DNA of 64,000 bases from assembly GCA_016584305.1 (NCBI GenBank), contig JACEEZ010023500.1:115306-179305 (forward strand). The letters are read 5' to 3'. This stretch comes from Chionoecetes opilio (taxonomy: Eukaryota; Arthropoda; Malacostraca; Decapoda; Majidae). The notes beneath the pieces are model-generated. The model was given only the letters and a program-made list of their open reading frames with translations. It was not told the origin of the DNA and did no database searches. This document shows positions 1-10,640 of this stretch, piece after piece (within the stretch, counting starts at the first letter, position 1; each line of letters opens with the position of its first letter). The translations under genes and the position numbers were made by a program.

Positions 1-142
1 CGGAAAAAGTGCTAGTGTGACGCCGCCTTAAGGCAGGGTTGGGGTCGTCTTAGCCCGCAATTTTCTTCGTCACCATAACAACAATGGTTATATTATTGGT
101 TATATACTATATATTTTAGACTGTATATAGTATATTAGGCTG

Positions 143-146
<4 letters not shown>

Positions 147-197
<51 letters not shown>

Positions 198-290
198 TAG
201 GAGTAGAAGAGAGAGAGAGAGAGAGAGAGGAGTAGGAGTAGAAGAGAGAGAGAGAGAGAGAAAGAAAGAGAGAGAGTGAGAGAAAGAGAC
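147..290. repeat. GA microsatellite
   Basis: An almost pure (GA)n tract interrupted by GGAGTAGGAGTAGAA motifs, which make it a compound repeat. The low-complexity Ser/Leu reading frames on the complement are artefacts. Nothing else is recognisable in the first 146 bases. Confidence 0.95.
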
Positions 291-484
291 TCCCTCGGCG
301 TGGCATACGTCGAGGTTTGTTTATACGTATTTCCTTCCCGCCAAATACAGACTTGTGTCGCGCACGCTGATTGGTTAAAGTGGAAGTGGTGGCACTAAGA
401 AGGTCTTAGCCTTACACGAGGCTAAGATGAACTCCGAAAATGCTTCCTTAGTAGTCTTCTTGGCCCCGTATAACTAAGTCGGTC

Positions 485-718
485 TTAGGACGCTAAGAGG
501 GTGTAGTTTAGAGCCTCTTCGAAAATGTCCCCCCTGTACCTCAGTCCTGCCTTTGCTATCCTCTCTCTGAACGTGCTCCATCCCATGTCTCCTCTAATCG
601 CTTCCACTGCCACATACCTATTGGCTCCTAATGCTATTCTGCCTGCTTTGTTCTGTGTTACTTCCAATCTGTCCAACTCCTTCCTAGACCACACCATTGT
701 TTCAGGCCATACTGAGGA
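485..718 (-). pseudogene. Non-LTR reverse transcriptase C-terminal fragment (inverted piece)
   Basis: On the minus strand this reads LEVTQNKAGRIALGANRYV followed by AVEAIRGDMGWSTFRERI. This is the part just after the reverse-transcriptase core of jockey/CR1/RTE-type non-LTR retrotransposons, where the 'LE..QNKAGRIALGA' block is typical. A near-identical but more decayed copy lies at about 17762-17945 on the same strand. The fragment stops abruptly at about 718, where plus-strand sequence from the following part of the same protein begins, so the two pieces are head to head. There is no start codon, no catalytic RT motif and no independent gene. Family membership is seen in sequence; the clade is not resolved. 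Confidence 0.75.
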
Positions 719-870
719 TAGATGGGTGAAGCAGATCCTGCAGGAGGTTGGGACAAGCTCGACTTGGAAAAAGGAATTAGAGAGGGGAAAAAGGAGGGAA
801 AACCTAGTAGAAACCTGGGACAGGATAAGAACCAAGGAGGGAAGGATAAGAATAGAAGACTTGACAGACG
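718..870 (+). pseudogene. Non-LTR element C-terminal coding fragment
   Basis: The plus strand reads RWVKQILQEVGTSSTWKKEL and then RENLVETWDRIRTKEGRIR, a basic C-terminal segment that follows the RT domain in this retroelement family. It is repeated at 16769-16916, where it is preceded in the same orientation by LLKKIEGLSEARWVKQIL. Here it is preceded instead by the inverted 485-718 piece, so an inversion junction lies at about 718. The frame changes between the first and second halves by an indel. It is not a functional gene. Confidence 0.7.
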
Positions 871-904
871 ACCTACAAAGCTTAAGCAGAAATGGTCACA
901 AGAA

Positions 905-1582
905 GAAAAAGACTGCTCACCTGCACCGCCTCTGTCTCCCCGAGTCCCCTGACCCCCACTGCCCCTGTGGTGCAGGAACGTCTCTGAGACTATTGAACAC
1001 CTTCTGCTGCAGTGTCCGCGCTTCCACGCCCACCGTGTAGTGCTAGTGACGGTGCTACACTCTCAACTCCTCTCCCTGAACGTCACCACCTGTGACCTGA
1101 CCACCCTGCTGGCGTCCCCCCCTCACGGCGACACGCTGTCCTCCGCCTCACCTGTGCCTTCCTGAGGAAGACAGGTCAACTACCGCGCCTGTGATAGCAT
1201 CATAGGACAGCACCAGGGCTCATAGTGTTCCCCAAGGGATCCTCGCAGCCCTAAAACAACAACAACAACAACAACAACACAGCTGTGCAGCAGCAGCAGC
1301 AGCTTGGCGGGGAGGAGACGTTAGCGCACAAGTGCTGTGTTTTCTTGGCTGTTCACCTCGTGCTGTGGTTTCCAGCGGTGGTCGCGGCTCAGGAAGGGTG
1401 AGTAGAGATGTGGGGTTATAGTATGAAGTAGTGACCTGGTGTAAGCCGGGGGTCAAGGGGGTGACATGAGCCTTGTTATGGGCGGCCAGGGAGGGAAGGC
1501 CCGGCTGACTTGGACCCCGGGCTCCCCTTGCTTTTGCGGGGGGATGGGCGTAGTGACTTTGATGGTTTTGTTTTTTCTTAGA
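905..1582 (+). mobile_element. Jockey-like non-LTR retrotransposon 3' end, copy 1
   Basis: A 5'-truncated retroelement 3' end. It contains a C-terminal zinc-knuckle-like stretch, CPC followed in another frame by SETIEHLLLQCPRFHAHR, then a short stop-ended tail and a 3' UTR with a CAA repeat and a CAG run. The same ~680 bp recurs at 23967-24650, with very few differences and the same frameshift between CPCG and ETIEHLL. Its last ~100 bases are degraded by homopolymer-like changes. A third, distant relative of the zinc knuckle is visible at about 50940-51190. Confidence 0.8.
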
Positions 1583-1699
1583 TGGAGTATGATGAGGAAA
1601 AGAGCGGTTATACAATAGTGGCCGGGGGGTAGGGGGGGGATGGGGGGATAGAGTGGCAGGGGGAACATAGATGGGATAAGGGAAATTTCTTTTGGTTTG

Positions 1700-2290
1700 A
1701 GTGGGAAAGGACACCAATAGAAAATCATTGAAGGGTTAAAGTATTTTTAGAAAAAGGGTTGGGGAAAAAAGCAGAGATTTTGGGCCCAATCCTACAAACC
1801 CCAGGAGCCAGCCGGAAAATAGGCTTTGAATGCGATGAAAACCGTGGTTTTTGCCCCCACCCAGAAAGAAAGAAAAAAGGTAAAAACCCATCTGCCGGGG
1901 TATCTAACGGGTCCAATAATAAAAAAGTTTAAAAAAAACCAAAAAAAAGCGATGCAGGTCACAAGAAAGGAAGAGGGAGGGGTTTTTTAAACAAGGGAAT
2001 ATTCCCCCCCCACCCCAAAATGTTTTATATCCAAAAAATTTTTGTTTGCGACGGGAAAGCTCAAAGAGAAAAAGTCTCTTAGAATACAATAAGGGAAAAA
2101 AAAAAACCATGCCCCCAATTGTGTAGGGAAAAGTTTGGTCCCATCTTTAAAATAAGATTACAATTTCACCCCGGCCCTCTGTCACTCGGCCTACCACCCT
2201 GGGGCCAGATGCTGAGATTTGAGCTAGGGCGCCCTATCCACTAGGGCCCCTGTGGTAAGCCGAAACGCCCTCCCACCGCAATGCTCAGTC
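1700..2290. other. Low-quality repeat mosaic with no gene
   Basis: About 1895-1980 matches 25297-25385 (shared words gggtccaataataaaaaag and gcgatgcaggtcacaag). About 2035-2135 is a half copy of the MITE seen complete at 5649-6134 (word cccaattgtgtaggg). The block is peppered with runs of a, g and c that are absent from the cleaner paralogues, so the sequence is probably unreliable. No gene is supported. Confidence 0.6.
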
Positions 2291-2599
2291 GAGATTGCGC
2301 CTTAGTGGCACCGCAAAAGGCGCTGAAAACTAAGGCATGGTTTCCCAGACCCTGACTTAGTGAGCTGCTGTGGCCTTTGACAGACATTCATCTTCTGTTT
2401 ATAAAGCAAATACACCCTTGTTTCATTTTCCTACAACGTAACAATTGGTGTTTACATATTAATAGTGTTGCAAGGTGTGTATGAATTGATCGTGCAAGAC
2501 TAAGCGGCATTATAGGGTGTTATATGCTGGTGATAAGAAAGTTGTGTTGTGTGTTGGTTAGGGGCGGGCGGCGGGCGGCAGGTGCTCCGCCCGCACTAA
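2291..2599. other. Unassigned intergenic sequence
   Basis: No open frame, RNA gene or repeat could be recognised here apart from a short GGCGGGC-rich stretch near 2563-2580. Confidence 0.5.
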
Positions 2600-2960
2600 A
2601 ATATTGTACTATTAAGGGTATTATCATACTACCAGATGATATTTAGGACAGCTGAACCTACCATCATCTTCACGAGACATAGTGCATATCATGAATGCAT
2701 AAAACTTGCAGTAAACTATACCTATAATAAGATAACGAGAGAAAAAATGAAACGTGTATAAACTTTTTTTCACCTTTTTTTATTCATCTTCTCCTTATTC
2801 CCTGGAATTTTGCTTGCATTAAATTTTCACTCACTGTCCCGGAATCGGCATACCCTAACGATTTTCATGGTGTATGGCAGTCCCAATGCAAAAATTTTAA
2901 GTGGTCAAAACCTGCGTTGAACGTCAAACTTGTGATGAAACAGCTTTTGGCGGGGGAGAG
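2600..2960 (+). repeat. Solo arm of the inverted-repeat element seen at 55.4-56.1 kb
   Basis: This stretch is homologous to 55430-55790. Shared landmarks in the same order include an attgtact word, a taccaga word, ctgaacctaccatc, atcatga..gcataaaa, taataagataa, gtgtataaac and a terminal gtggtcaaaa. Only one arm is present, so it is a truncated or solo copy. It carries no coding capacity. Confidence 0.65.
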
Positions 2961-3267
2961 CGGTGTGTCCTTGCCATAGTGCTTGGTTAGGGAGGGAGGG
3001 GGCAACATTCCTTGCTTCAGCAGAGACGTGTTCAAGCCTGTGATTGGTCGAAGCTGCCTAAGCAGCGCTCAGATAGGCAACGTGATTGGCTAGTAGGATT
3101 TTCGGACCACGCCCCACGCCATAGGCTTTGGAGGTGTAAGGGAGTGCAAAAGCGCCCGAACTTTCGACTGTACATGGGCTTTGTCGGTGCCTTAGCCGGG
3201 CCGTTACAAAAGCGCCCGAAAGAGGGTAAGGCGCTCTTTTCGCCTTACCTCTATGGGGACTTCTCAG

Positions 3268-3400
3268 CATCTCCCCCTGGTCACTCCGGGCCTACCACCC
3301 TGGTCACTCCGGCCCACCACCCTGGTCACTCCGCCACCACCCCGGTCACTCCGGCCTACCACCTGGTCAATCCGGCCTACCACCCTGGTTTATTCCGGCC
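3268..3400 (+). repeat. Minisatellite, CACCCTGGTCACTCCGGCCTAC unit family
   Basis: Five or six imperfect units of about 22-25 bp built on CTGGTCACTCCGGCCTAC. A related single unit lies near 2166-2205. The Pro/Thr/Gly-rich open frame across it is a by-product of the repeat. Confidence 0.85.
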
Positions 3401-3599
3401 CCCAATAAAATATGAAGCTATGTTGGTGGAACTGGAAAGTGATATTGCTTATTCTGCAATGCTGCCACACACCAACACTAATACTTTAGATTGGCTATAA
3501 GGAACATAGTAATAGGCTTTCACTTCATTAATTTATTACGTACCATAGATAACACTAAAGTCGCCAGGAAACAACGTTTTTTTCGATGTACAGACGTGT

Positions 3600-3672
3600 G
3601 GTGGCGTTCATACTTACATTTCTACATCCATGATTTCAGGGAAGTTAGAAGGGGCTGTCTGGAGAGTCTGTT
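3600..3672 (-). repeat. Fragment of the minisatellite-bearing repeat (24.65 kb family)
   Basis: The reverse complement matches 24735-24800, including acatttctacatccatgatttcag and gaaggggct.tctggagag. It is the segment just upstream of the CCCATTCACTCA array in the longer copies. Only about 70 bp is retained. Confidence 0.7.
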
Positions 3673-3768
3673 TTCATTTTGTGTCTTCATCTGTGTCATA
3701 TTATGGCTATAAATGAACAAATGACAAAAATATCTACAAAGTGGCTACCAACGGTAACCGGATGTTTC

Positions 3769-4465
3769 GCCCCATGGACGTTTCGCCCCCTCCTAATCGC
3801 GGACGTTTCGCCCCACATTAGCGGACGTTTCGCCCCACACTAGCGGGACGTTTCGCCCCACTCGCGGACGTTTCGACCCCGGATTCGCTCCACGGAAATT
3901 ACATACTATTTCAAAACTGTTCATCAAATGACTACAAAATTCATCAGAAATATTGATCCCCGTATTGATCCATTTGTTTTTGTCCCTCCTAATCGCGGGA
4001 CGTTCGCCCCACATTAGCGGACGTTTCGCCCCACACTAGCGGACGTTTAGCCCCCATTCGTGGACGTTTCGCCCCCCTCGCGGACGTTTCGTCCCCCGGA
4101 TTCGCCCCACGGAAATGACTATACTATTTCAAAACTGTTTATCAAAGGACTACAAAATCATCAGAAATATTGATTTCTTATTTAATGACATGACTTTTCT
4201 TCAGTGAAGGTAGCTTTTCCCCACCTACCCCCAAATTACACATTCCCTGGCAGGTAAATCCTCGTCACTATTTCAAACTATCTTTCCTTTGATCCCGGAC
4301 GTTTCGCCCCACTGTAATGGACGTTTCGCCCCCAAATTTGCGGACGTTGCGCCCCCATTTGCGGACGTTTGGCCCCCGGATTCGCCCACCCGGGAAATTA
4401 CTATACGTAACTGTTTCAAAACTGTTCATCAAATGACTACAAAATCATCAGAAAAACTGATCGAT
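3769..4465 (+). repeat. GGACGTTTCGCCCC repeat modules
   Basis: Three modules (about 3769-3960, 3984-4175 and 4293-4465) each have several copies of GGACGTTTCGCCCC spaced by ~7-8 bases. Each is followed by a GGATTCGCCCCACGGAAATT segment and a shared AT-rich tail (tttcaaaactgttcatc, tgactacaaaatcatcagaa, attgat). Modules 1 and 2 repeat at about 216 bp. A fourth partial module at 4812-4860 runs into the transposon insertion at 4868, and its tail resumes at 6615. It is non-coding. Confidence 0.85.
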
Positions 4466-4615
4466 TTATACAGGATCGAAATCCTGATCGGCTTGTCGTG
4501 CTGATCAAAGGAAAGATAGTTTGAAATAGTGACGAGGATTTACCTGCCCGGGAATGTGTGAATTTGGCGGTAGGTAGAAAAAGCTACCTTCACTGAAGAA
4601 AAGTCAGTCATAAAT
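4180..4615. repeat. Long inverted repeat (fold-back) around a GGACGTTTCGCCCC module
   Basis: The left arm (about 4180-4292) and right arm (about 4502-4612) are reverse complements over ~110 bases. Paired words include cttcagtgaaggtagctttt with aaaagctaccttcactgaag and caggtaaatcctcgtcac with gtgacgaggatttacctg. The ~208-base loop holds the third GGACGTTTCGCCCC module. The structure suggests a fold-back or MITE-like unit. Confidence 0.8.
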
Positions 4616-5444
4616 AAGGTGTGTCATAGCGTGACCCATAACCGCTCTAATTATTTGATCCACACTGATGAAAAGTGATTTGATGCATGAAACTTGACGA
4701 ACCCGCAAACTTGGCAGTGATTCTCACTTTTGAGATGATTGACTTAAAATCCTATACATATGACTCCCCAAATATGTATGCAAAACATGATCGTGATCTT
4801 ATTATATCTGCGAATTTCGCCCCCGCCCAATCGCGGACGCTTCGCCCCACGGAAATTACTATACGTAGTGCCGACCGGGGTAATTTGGTCCTTCCAACGA
4901 CCGGTTCTATTCGGACCGCCATCTTTGCTTTGGTGTTTGTTTTAATATAAATAAGAGTGTAACAGTTTTGAATATCCCATGTAGTAAAACAACCATTTTA
5001 ACATTTCTAGCATTAATATGAATATAAATATCAATATGTAACTGAACCCAGGAACTAAAATAGAAAAAGAGTAAAATGACAGCAAAAAAAAGTTGCGGCG
5101 AAGTTTGTTTACAAAATCAGCTGATTTGGCGAATTTTCATGGGATTCAAATACGAGACGGAGTACATTCTTGTAAATAAGCGTATATAGAGTGTTTTTCC
5201 TCTACTTTAACATGAACATATCAGAAATGCTCTATCTTGTCTCATTTTCGTATGATCAATGCTCAGTTTGGGTCCGTATTTACCCCGGTGACAAAAACAC
5301 TCACGGGGTAAATTGGACCCAGTGTAATGTACCCCACACGCATATCACGGTGAGGATTAACTGCTTATTTGCACTTGTTTCTTTTGTTTCAGGTTGTTGA
5401 ATGCTAATATGGAATTAGTTTAAGGGTGATGGTATATAAATTAT

Positions 5445-5520
5445 GGGTAAATTTTACTCAAGGACCAGAATTCTCTACACAATTGGGAGAATGATTTCTG
5501 TTTACCTTAATGGATACGGT
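5445..5520 (+). repeat. Partial MITE terminus (GGACCGAAATTCCC family)
   Basis: The word order aaggaccagaattctctac, acaattgggag, tctgtttacctta matches the end of the MITE at 5649-6134 and 37655-37972. Only one terminus is present. Confidence 0.6.
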
Positions 5521-5648
5521 AAATGTGCAGTTTCAACCAATACTTCCTATAAACCAATACTCTCCTGACATAACTGGGGGGCTATGCCCACTCATACCTC
5601 CCTGCTAGTTAACTAACCTAACATGGCCATTGATTACGTAACCTAACG

Positions 5649-6134
5649 GTATTATTTTACATTAGGGCCGAAATTCCCTACACAATTGGGAGTGTGGTTC
5701 TGTTTACCTTATGGATTCTAGGAAAACATTTTCTCTGAGTTTCCGTCGCAAATCATTACTTTCGAAGATAATGACATGTTCATAGGGAGGCGAGAGCCAA
5801 GTGTTTACGTGCGCCTGACTCTCTTCCTCTTGTGACCTGCATCGCCTCTGTTCTTCCCTTGCCGCGGACACTTTTTTAATGCAGATTTGACTTTAGTTGG
5901 AGGTTAAAGCGTGGGTTAGCTTAGATTAGGTTAGGTTAGTGAGTCAAAAGGTGGGTAGTTAGTTAATTTCATATCTCCTATACACTCGGATCTCCTTCCT
6001 ATTAAAAACATCTTATATCTCCGAAAGAAGTGCCTTGTGACGGAAGCTCATAGAATGTTTCCTAGAATCCAATAAGGTAAACAGAAACCATACTCCCAAT
6101 TGTGTAGGGAATTCTGGCCTAGTGTAAAATATTA
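5649..6134. mobile_element. MITE with ~100-bp terminal inverted repeats, nested in the 4868-6612 element
   Basis: The left end (attattttacattagggccg, aattccctacacaattggga, ctgtttaccttatggattct) is mirrored at the right end (aatccaataaggtaaacaga, tcccaattgtgtagggaatt, cctagtgtaaaatatta). It is non-coding. A shorter complete copy lies at 37655-37972 and a half copy near 2035-2135. Confidence 0.8.
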
Positions 6135-6689
6135 CTAAATTAAGTAACAATGCTTAGAAATTATAAAAGAAAATTAACATAGACCTAGAAAAAGAAGAAA
6201 GACTAGGAACTCAAAGACTGGAACCAAACGTGTGCGTGTTGGTCATCCTTCCGCCTAACCAGAGAATGTGAAGAACAGCTCACAGAATGTTTGATAGTGT
6301 CCATGGGCATGGTATGACATGTTGTTTAAGTTTTGGAGGTTTGTCAAATTTTGAAAAGAAGAAGTTTTATATATATATATATGACCAATTTACCCCAGAG
6401 TTAGGTCCGATTTACCCCATTTAGTGTAACAATGCGGTCCGCACTTCTCAGTGTATTGCTAACAGAGCTGTAATGAAAATTTGTTCAAACTTTAATGACA
6501 TATAGGTAGTGACCCTCCTATGATTGTATTAACTTTTTGTTGTATTATTCAATAGATCTGGAAACTAGATCAAAGTTTGTCAAAACCAGGACCAAATTAC
6601 CCCGGTCGGCACTACTGTTTCAAAACTTCATCAAATGACTACAAAATCATCAGAAATACTGATCGATTTGTTTACGCACAAAATGATGA

Positions 6690-7679
6690 CGAAATGCTGT
6701 TATCGATCCGGTCTTAAAGGGACAGTGTACTTCGAATTCCGTACTATAGTCAAAACAGGATTTGAGTGATAGTCTATTTTTCTACGATAATTTCCATATT
6801 TCTTCTTTAAATCTCTCCAAATTTTGACACACTTAGTTTCTAACCAATACCTAACTACACTACAATTAAAAAAGTTTTTTTGAAAAAAGCCCTCAAACCC
6901 CCGATATACACGGACCTCTTCGATTGTAAAAGGACCTTTTCGGATGTAACGGACTCCATTTGCGTGACTTTTTTATTTTTTATTTTATTTTGCATATCAG
7001 CCCGCTTATCACCGCTCGAATTGTCAACTCAACATAATGGTATCATTTTCTCATTTTACTTTGGAATGCTTGGGTTTTAAGGAGTTTTGATGTATCACAT
7101 ATTAAGATATATAAAGAAGGAGCCTGTGTTGCTAGTGATTTAGTGGTAGAAGGTGTGTATTGTTTAAAATAGTGACTATTAGTGTTATGGCGTGGCCGCT
7201 GCTACGTCTCCCTGTCACCTCAACACCCTAAATCACCCTTATCTACAGTGACACGCAGTGCTACACTGACCTAAATAGTGACACGTGTATAGAACTGCAC
7301 TTCACAACCATATAATATATATAATAATGAGCATTAGTCATGATAATAAGGAATACCTTTGGAAGCCACGGCCTGTGACTGGCTCGTAGTTTGTTTACCT
7401 TTCACTAGAGCTTAAGCTTGACTGGCCAGACAGTGAGAGAAAGCACCAACATTTTAGGGATAACCCATCACTTTATGGGAGACTTTTTCTTCCTTTTTAT
7501 CTATTTTGGGGTGATTATAATGTTTCATGATGCTGCTGCCAGGCGTGGATGTGCGCCTTGAAAGTATTTTCATATCTATACTCATATGTATGAATAATAG
7601 CAATTCAAATGTGATTATATGTCTACATTCAACTAGAATAATGAAATTTCATAGCATACCAAGCAGTAATGAGCGAGCC
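6690..7679. other. Unassigned sequence before the LTR element
   Basis: Short open frames exist but none resembles a known protein and none shows splice signals I can support. An atatat tract lies just before this block, near 6371-6382. No repeat shared with the rest of the window was recognised here. Confidence 0.5.
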
Positions 7680-9270
7680 TGTGTAATGCCCGGAAATTCG
7701 GAGAGACAGGATGGAAATTCCTATCATACGATTCCCGGGTTATGTATCTGTAAGAAGGAAAAAGGTCTCAATAACCATATGTTTGGTCTGGGACAAATTG
7801 TCGCCTAGATCCAGTATATGGGGGAACCGGTTATTTTATTATAATAAGGCCATTCAAATCATTTCTGTTCGCGCACTATTTTATCTTTCATTCGTATGTC
7901 TTTCTCTCTCTTCCACTTCTATCTTCCCCCTCCATTCTCCCCCCCCCCCCCATACACTCGGATCACGAGTCATAATGTGTGGGACATTTATTTCGCGATC
8001 GTCAATAACTTATAGAGCCAAAACTTTTTATCCTCCCCTTATCCTCCTGACAGATCGAGGAACACTCTTAGATTCTTAGTGTCCTTAAAAACAGACAAAA
8101 TAGAGTCGGGTTATGCATATAAATGGGTGGATTAGTCGAGTTATTCGCTAAATTGAAAGTCGACCAAATTTCTATTCTGACTCCGATACCTCGTCACTCT
8201 GGAAAACACGTTCGTAGGCTGACCAAAAGGGAGAACACCTTTCCCCGAATATTAGAATAAAGGTATTAAATTCTTCTATATCAAATTAAAAGAACTGCGT
8301 TATAGGCAGCCATTTCATATGTATACCTGTTTCGTTAGCTAATTAGAGTCATTCGAAGTCTTATATCCCCTTCAGGGGAAGCCTCTCATAAGTATCCGAA
8401 CATTCCCTTTTCCCGCGGATCTTCCAAGCTCTCCCTCTGTGGAACCACGCGACCATCAGTCTCTCATTCACCCCCCTCAAGGTAAGACCTGCAGTCACTC
8501 ATCTCTCTCTTCCCCCCCTTGTTATAGTGTATCTATCTCTCTCTCTCTATATTATATATATACCGTCGTTTAATGCTCATTAACGCATAGGTAGCATGTC
8601 ATGCCCTTACAAGTGTTATTAGATGAGTCTCTCATTCACCCCCCTCAAGGTTCCGACGAATGTCTCAGTCTGGAGAGAAACCAAGCCACATGGTTTAGTG
8701 AACGCGAACAACATCATTACTCTTACATTCCCCCCCCCCCCCCCCCTATATTTTCCATGTATGCCTACGGTGTTAAGCTTGTGTATACGTAGATGGTAGT
8801 TCTAAGAATATAATTCAGTGAGGTAGGTTATGCTCTGTAGAGCTTTCCTGTGCAAAATTAGAGTTTAGATATGTACCTAAGTTTTCAAACAAGAGAAATA
8901 ACTTTTCGTGGTAAATAAACCGGATGATGTTTAAAGTATAACTTCTTGTGTTTATTGCAAAAAAAAACCCAGGTGATTGATTATTCCCTTGTTATGGAAA
9001 TACTTCCCCACGTCTCAAAAAGAGTCTCAGCCTTACTCGGTGTAATAATAAGTACTCACCCCGACTACCAATAATTCTCATATAGTAAATCGTGTTCAGG
9101 GAGTAAACCATAGAACTACTCGCCTGGACTGGTGGCAGCATTTCCCCTTACTAAACCCTAAGTTCATCCCAATTCAGTTGTGACGAGATTTTATTAGTCA
9201 ATGGAGAATTATCTCAATTAATATCATTCTAACACAAAGGTGTCAGTAACATAAAAAGCCTGGCATCACA
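7680..9270 (+). repeat. Left long terminal repeat of a non-autonomous LTR retrotransposon
   Basis: About 1.59 kb. It begins TGTGTAATGCCCGGAAATTC and ends CCTGGCATCACA, so it has TG..CA ends. It is collinear with 10807-12359 throughout; shared landmarks are tatgtttggtctggg, the ccactctggaaaac stretch, cttcaggggaagcctctc and gactggtggcagcatttcc. The primer binding site follows directly. It contains two copies of a CTCATTCACCCCCCTCAAG module (about 8462 and 8632), whereas the right LTR has a different sequence at both positions. Confidence 0.9.
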
Positions 9271-9271
9271 C

Positions 9272-9289
9272 TGGTGGCAGCGGTGGGAT
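9272..9289 (+). promoter_or_regulatory. Primer binding site, tRNA-Leu type
   Basis: TGGTGGCAGCGGTGGGAT begins one base after the LTR end. It is the complement of an animal tRNA-Leu 3' end (…ATCCCACCGCTGCCACCA). It would prime minus-strand DNA synthesis and so fixes the element as an LTR retrotransposon in plus orientation. Identification of the tRNA is from memory of tRNA 3' ends. Confidence 0.8.
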
Positions 9290-9628
9290 ATTATTTCCTT
9301 CAAATAACAGTTCCAGAATCTCACCTTGGGAAAATAGCAAGATAAAGTCAAATTTCGGTAAATTTTCATACAGTAATCGATCATTATAGTAGGTTCATTA
9401 GATCTTTCCCCCTATAAACCAAACACCCTACACACATGAACCATGACCATGTGGCAGCGAGCTGTAAGAAGCGAGCCGCCACAGCCAGCCGCGCATCGCA
9501 GCCACGACAGCCACCTCAGCCTCAGCTATGCCGCGCTTCACCACCATAGCCGCCGTAGCCACCGTTCCTAGCCGCTACAGCCGCCGCGTCTAGCCGCCAC
9601 GCCACCCACACGCCTCGCAACCACCACC

Positions 9629-10015
9629 ATGTCAAAGAGAGGACGTGAAGCCTCGTCGGGAGGGAAGTCCTGGATCTCCCTCGGCCTACCCGTCACCGAC
9701 ATGAGCTGCGCTGACAACACAGGCGCCAGGAACCTGTACATCATTGCCGTGCAGGGTATCAAGGGGCGTCTGAACCACCTGAGCGCCGCCGCCGTGTCCT
9801 ACAACAACCAGCAGAGCAACAGCGGTGACCCAAACAGCTACGGAGGCAGAGGATGCAGCGACACCGGCTCAGGAATGGGCACACTCTTAGTTTCCAAGAA
9901 CCTACAGGAGTTCCTGAAACGTTTTGAAGAGCTGAAGGCCATCAAGAAGTACATGGCGTCAACAAGACCCGGGATGCCCCATCAACAACAAGATGGAAAG
10001 TTCGGTATCCAATAG
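9629..10015 (+). pseudogene. Captured host mRNA chimera: RPL23 (uL14) N-terminus plus GST-mu C-terminus
   Basis: The 128-codon frame starts [20 protein letters not shown] and continues [20 protein letters not shown] and GRLNHLSAA. This is the beginning of large-subunit ribosomal protein L23 (uL14), collinear over about 55 residues, starting at the natural ATG. About 33 residues of unrecognised sequence follow. From about residue 90, [20 protein letters not shown] then ASTRPGMP matches the C-terminal helix of Mu-class glutathione S-transferases. A one-base shift after GMP would give PINNKM, another GST-mu ending word. The RPL23 body and the GST N-terminal domains are missing, so neither enzyme nor ribosomal function is expected. 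An AATAAA-like aaataaagg lies just downstream (about 10027). Both pieces look spliced. They sit between the LTRs of a non-autonomous element, which suggests template switching onto host mRNAs during reverse transcription. The match to both families is seen; the mechanism is inferred. Confidence 0.85.
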
Positions 10016-10119
10016 TGTTAAATTAGAAAATAAAGGAAGAATTATTTTGAACATGAACATTGATAATTTATTTTAGGGGACTTGAAAGGTTTAATACCTA
10101 CCTCGTTTTGGGGGAGTTT

Positions 10120-10640
10120 GTATACCCAGGTAGGAGGTTGATTGGGATACCAGTCTTTCATTGAATTTCATTAACGGACTCAGTCTGGTTCGGTGAGAGG
10201 AGTATTTTAATTCAAGTTACAGTCAACCCGACTTGTGGTGTATTCATGTGCAGATTAAGCGAAAAGTGTTAAATGTAGATTACTGAGTCAAGGAATTGAG
10301 TGTGTGTCGGACTAGCTGAAACAATTTGGTCTAGGAGATTTCTCATTTCTAGAATTCGGAGTATCTACTTTCACGGGCTCAGCCTGGTTCGGTGAGAGGA
10401 GTATTTTAATTCGAGATAGTCGTACGGCTACTCAACTACAGTCAGCCAGCTTGAGGTGTAGCGAATATTTCAAGACTTTGTTAGGCGCTTGCCAGTAACC
10501 AGGGAGGTAGCCGGTGTGCGCCCCTGGACATTCCTAGAAACGAGAATTAGGTATTGAGTCGGGTTTTTGACGACCACGTTACTGCCCAGGTCGGAGGTTG
10601 ATTGGGATACTTCCTTTTCATTGAATATTCGTGTAATCTA
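10120..10640 (+). repeat. Duplicated internal module of the LTR element
   Basis: Two partly diverged copies of a block, with words cccaggtaggaggttgattgggatac / cccaggtcggaggttgattgggatac and cagtctggttcggtgagagg / cagcctggttcggtgagagg followed by agtattttaattc. They lie about 200-470 bases apart. The block is non-coding and may be a packaging or leader segment; function is unknown. Confidence 0.7.

Larger units (their letters stand above)
4868..6612. mobile_element. TA-flanked non-autonomous DNA transposon with GTGCCGACCGGGG termini
   Basis: The termini are inverted repeats: GTGCCGACCGGGGTAATTTG on the left, mirrored as CAAATTACCCCGGTCGGCAC on the right. Both ends are flanked by TA (4866-4867 and 6613-6614). 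The sequence outside the ends forms an almost uninterrupted copy of the GGACGTTTCGCCCC module: an occupied site against the empty paralogue at about 4393-4425. Internally there are subterminal repeats of the AATTTACCCC/GGGGTAAATT word (5270-5330, 6385-6420), but no transposase frame. A TA target suggests a Tc1/mariner-type or other TA-specific transposase in trans; that is inference. Confidence 0.8.

Noticed and set aside
2170..2290. tRNA- or SINE-like segment (gctagggcgccctatccactagggc)
   Set aside because: No A/B-box arrangement and no second copy; sequence quality is poor.
9629..10015. Functional ribosomal protein L23 gene
   Set aside because: Only the first ~55 residues match; the rest of uL14 is missing and replaced by other sequence between LTRs.
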